From: Campylobacter gastrosuis
GTDB lineage: Bacteria > Campylobacterota > Campylobacteria > Campylobacterales > Campylobacteraceae
Direction of reading: 5' to 3'
Assembly (NCBI RefSeq): GCF_030249845.1
Contig: NZ_JANURM010000016.1
Span: forward strand, 1 to 41,734
Length of the DNA: 41,734 nt
The translations under genes and the position numbers were made by a program. The notes beneath the pieces were generated by a model, which ran no database searches, had not been told where the DNA came from, and worked only from the letters and a program-made list of their open reading frames with translations. Shown here piece after piece: positions 40,560 through 41,734 of the stretch. Position 1 is the first letter of the stretch; every line of letters starts with the position of its first letter.

Positions 40560-41734
40560 TTATTGTAGCAGTTTTAGGACGTTTTGTTGCACTGAGTTTG
40601 CTTGGCTCATTGCGTAGCTGCCTGATTGTGCTAGGATGTTTCTTTTTGAGAAGTTTGCACTCTCAGCTGCAAAATCAACATCTCTGATTTGACTCTCTGC
40701 TGATTTTACATTGACCTGAGTTACCGTGATATTGCTAACGGTTGCAACAAGCTGATTTTGCACTGATCCAAGGTCTGAGCGAATGAAGTCAAGTGTTTTT
40801 TGTGCTGATTCAGCGATATTCATAACTGCCATAGCACCACGTAGTGTCATTACGCCAGCTGATTGATTAGAAGTCATATCAGATAGCGACATACGCTGAA
40901 ATCCCATTGCAGCAGCAACGGATTTGTCTATTTGTCCCCTGATATCACGAAGTGAAACTGATTGTTGGTTGCCGCCGTCTTGACTAAACGCAGCCGAATA
41001 CGCACCATTTGCTTGACTGCCACCTGAAATTTTAATATCCCTGCCGTCAAGTCTTACAAGGTTTAAACGACCTACAAACATTGAGCTTGAAAGTTGTTCT
41101 GCAATTTTGCCTTGCATACCGAGAGCTTCACCTATCTTTTTCGCTTTTGCATTATCTCCACCCGTAATATTTATCGCACGTCCATCACGACTTGTTAGCA
41201 CCATTCTGCCTTGTGGATCTATTGACGCTTCTACGCCTGTTTGGTCTTTTACTGAGTTTATCGCATTTACTAAGGCACCATTGCTGTCGCCGTCTTTTAC
41301 AGCTAGGTCGCCGATTTTTACGCCATTGATTGTGATTGAATAAAGGTTACCAGCGGTTATTGCCTTACTACCTCTTAATGTTACATCGTAAGTAGCCCTG
41401 ACACCAGTTTCATTTGATACCTTATTGATGTTTTCAGCGAGTTTGCCCAGTCCGTTACCTAAACCAGTTGAGATTACGGCAGCTGCGACTTTTACGTTAT
41501 TTACGCCATCAACATTAATAAATGTAAGTGAAACCTTGCCACCAGCAGTGATGAGTTTTGAGCTTTCAAAACGTGTAAGTCCAATCTTATCCGAAGTCGT
41601 AGCACCAATGCTTGCTTTTACTACTTCGTTTGAATAAGCACCGATTTGAAATTCTTTGTTTGAGAATGTGCCGTTTAGGAGTTGTTGTCCGTTAAATGAA
41701 GTGGTATTGCCGATATTATCTAGCTCCTCCATTA
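40560..41734 (-). CDS. Flagellin, C-terminal part (5' end beyond window)
   Basis: At least 390 residues are visible, starting inside the N-terminal coiled region ([21 protein letters not shown]) and running through variable D2/D3 domains ([28 protein letters not shown]) to the conserved C-terminal D1/D0: [65 protein letters not shown], ending VLKLLQ. This is a full-type FlaA/FlaB flagellin. The first visible Met is internal; the reading frame is open to the window edge, so start and promoter lie outside. It uses the 14-bp terminator just downstream. Confidence 0.96.
   Translation of the reverse strand, partial: MEELDNIGNTTSFNGQQLLNGTFSNKEFQIGAYSNEVVKASIGATTSDKIGLTRFESSKLITAGGKVSLTFINVDGVNNVKVAAAVISTGLGNGLGKLAENINKVSNETGVRATYDVTLRGSKAITAGNLYSITINGVKIGDLAVKDGDSNGALVNAINSVKDQTGVEASIDPQGRMVLTSRDGRAINITGGDNAKAKKIGEALGMQGKIAEQLSSSMFVGRLNLVRLDGRDIKISGGSQANGAYSAAFSQDGGNQQSVSLRDIRGQIDKSVAAAMGFQRMSLSDMTSNQSAGVMTLRGAMAVMNIAESAQKTLDFIRSDLGSVQNQLVATVSNITVTQVNVKSAESQIRDVDFAAESANFSKRNILAQSGSYAMSQANSVQQNVLKLLQ

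Noticed and set aside
1..41734. tRNA, rRNA or insertion-sequence genes
   Set aside because: No cloverleaf-like sequence with conserved T-arm, no rRNA segments and no transposase motifs were recognised in either strand.

Overview
The window looks like chromosomal DNA from a Campylobacter species (Campylobacterota). It is AT-rich and tightly packed with overlapping genes. It carries a flagellin gene and genes typical of the group, and from about 13.6 to 32.3 kb it follows the gene order I recall from memory for C. jejuni NCTC 11168 (Cj0146c trxB to Cj0166 miaA). I cannot name the species.

Layout. 1-140 is the 3' end of a HdrB-like subunit gene (probably mfrE/sdhE). 227-4954 is a decayed TonB/ABC metal-chelate uptake locus. 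Its TiaS-like gene, outer-membrane receptor, binding protein and ATPase are all broken, while the permease and a small membrane protein remain open. uppP (minus strand) closes this block. 5780-8962 is a fused restriction-modification enzyme with a G10 tract between its nuclease residues. 9085-10910 is a two-gene module, TcmP plus a three-Cys Gp37/Gp68-like protein, with one frameshift in each gene; beyond it lies a second copy of the R-M tail. 11210-13204 is a chemoreceptor whose promoter contains G9.

13342-25126 is a long minus-strand core block: thioredoxin system, homoserine dehydrogenase, aminotransferase, rRNA methyltransferases, L31, queuosine genes queD/queE and moaA. Between moaA and the next core genes sit two accessory elements. 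One is a 1027-residue subtilisin autotransporter lipoprotein with a C9 coding tract (25219-28302). The other is about 0.75 kb of structured repeats (Array A). Then come two hypothetical genes, a UbiA prenyltransferase, miaA, a cysteine-type ABC transporter with a cystathionine lyase/synthase, a HerA-like ATPase with a PilZ protein, and ahpC. A second structured repeat array (Array B) precedes the flagellin gene, which runs off the window end.

Most notable signals. (1) Arrays A and B carry related repeat units in the same order; two units hold 47-nt hairpins of different sequence but the same length, a shared TACG loop and conserved flanks, which suggests selected secondary structure. (2) Three 9-10 nt G/C tracts sit exactly where slippage would switch a surface protease, an R-M enzyme and a chemoreceptor promoter. 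(3) The TcmP/three-Cys module and the metal-uptake locus look recently inactivated. (4) The cysteine-type ABC permease appears to start at ATA.
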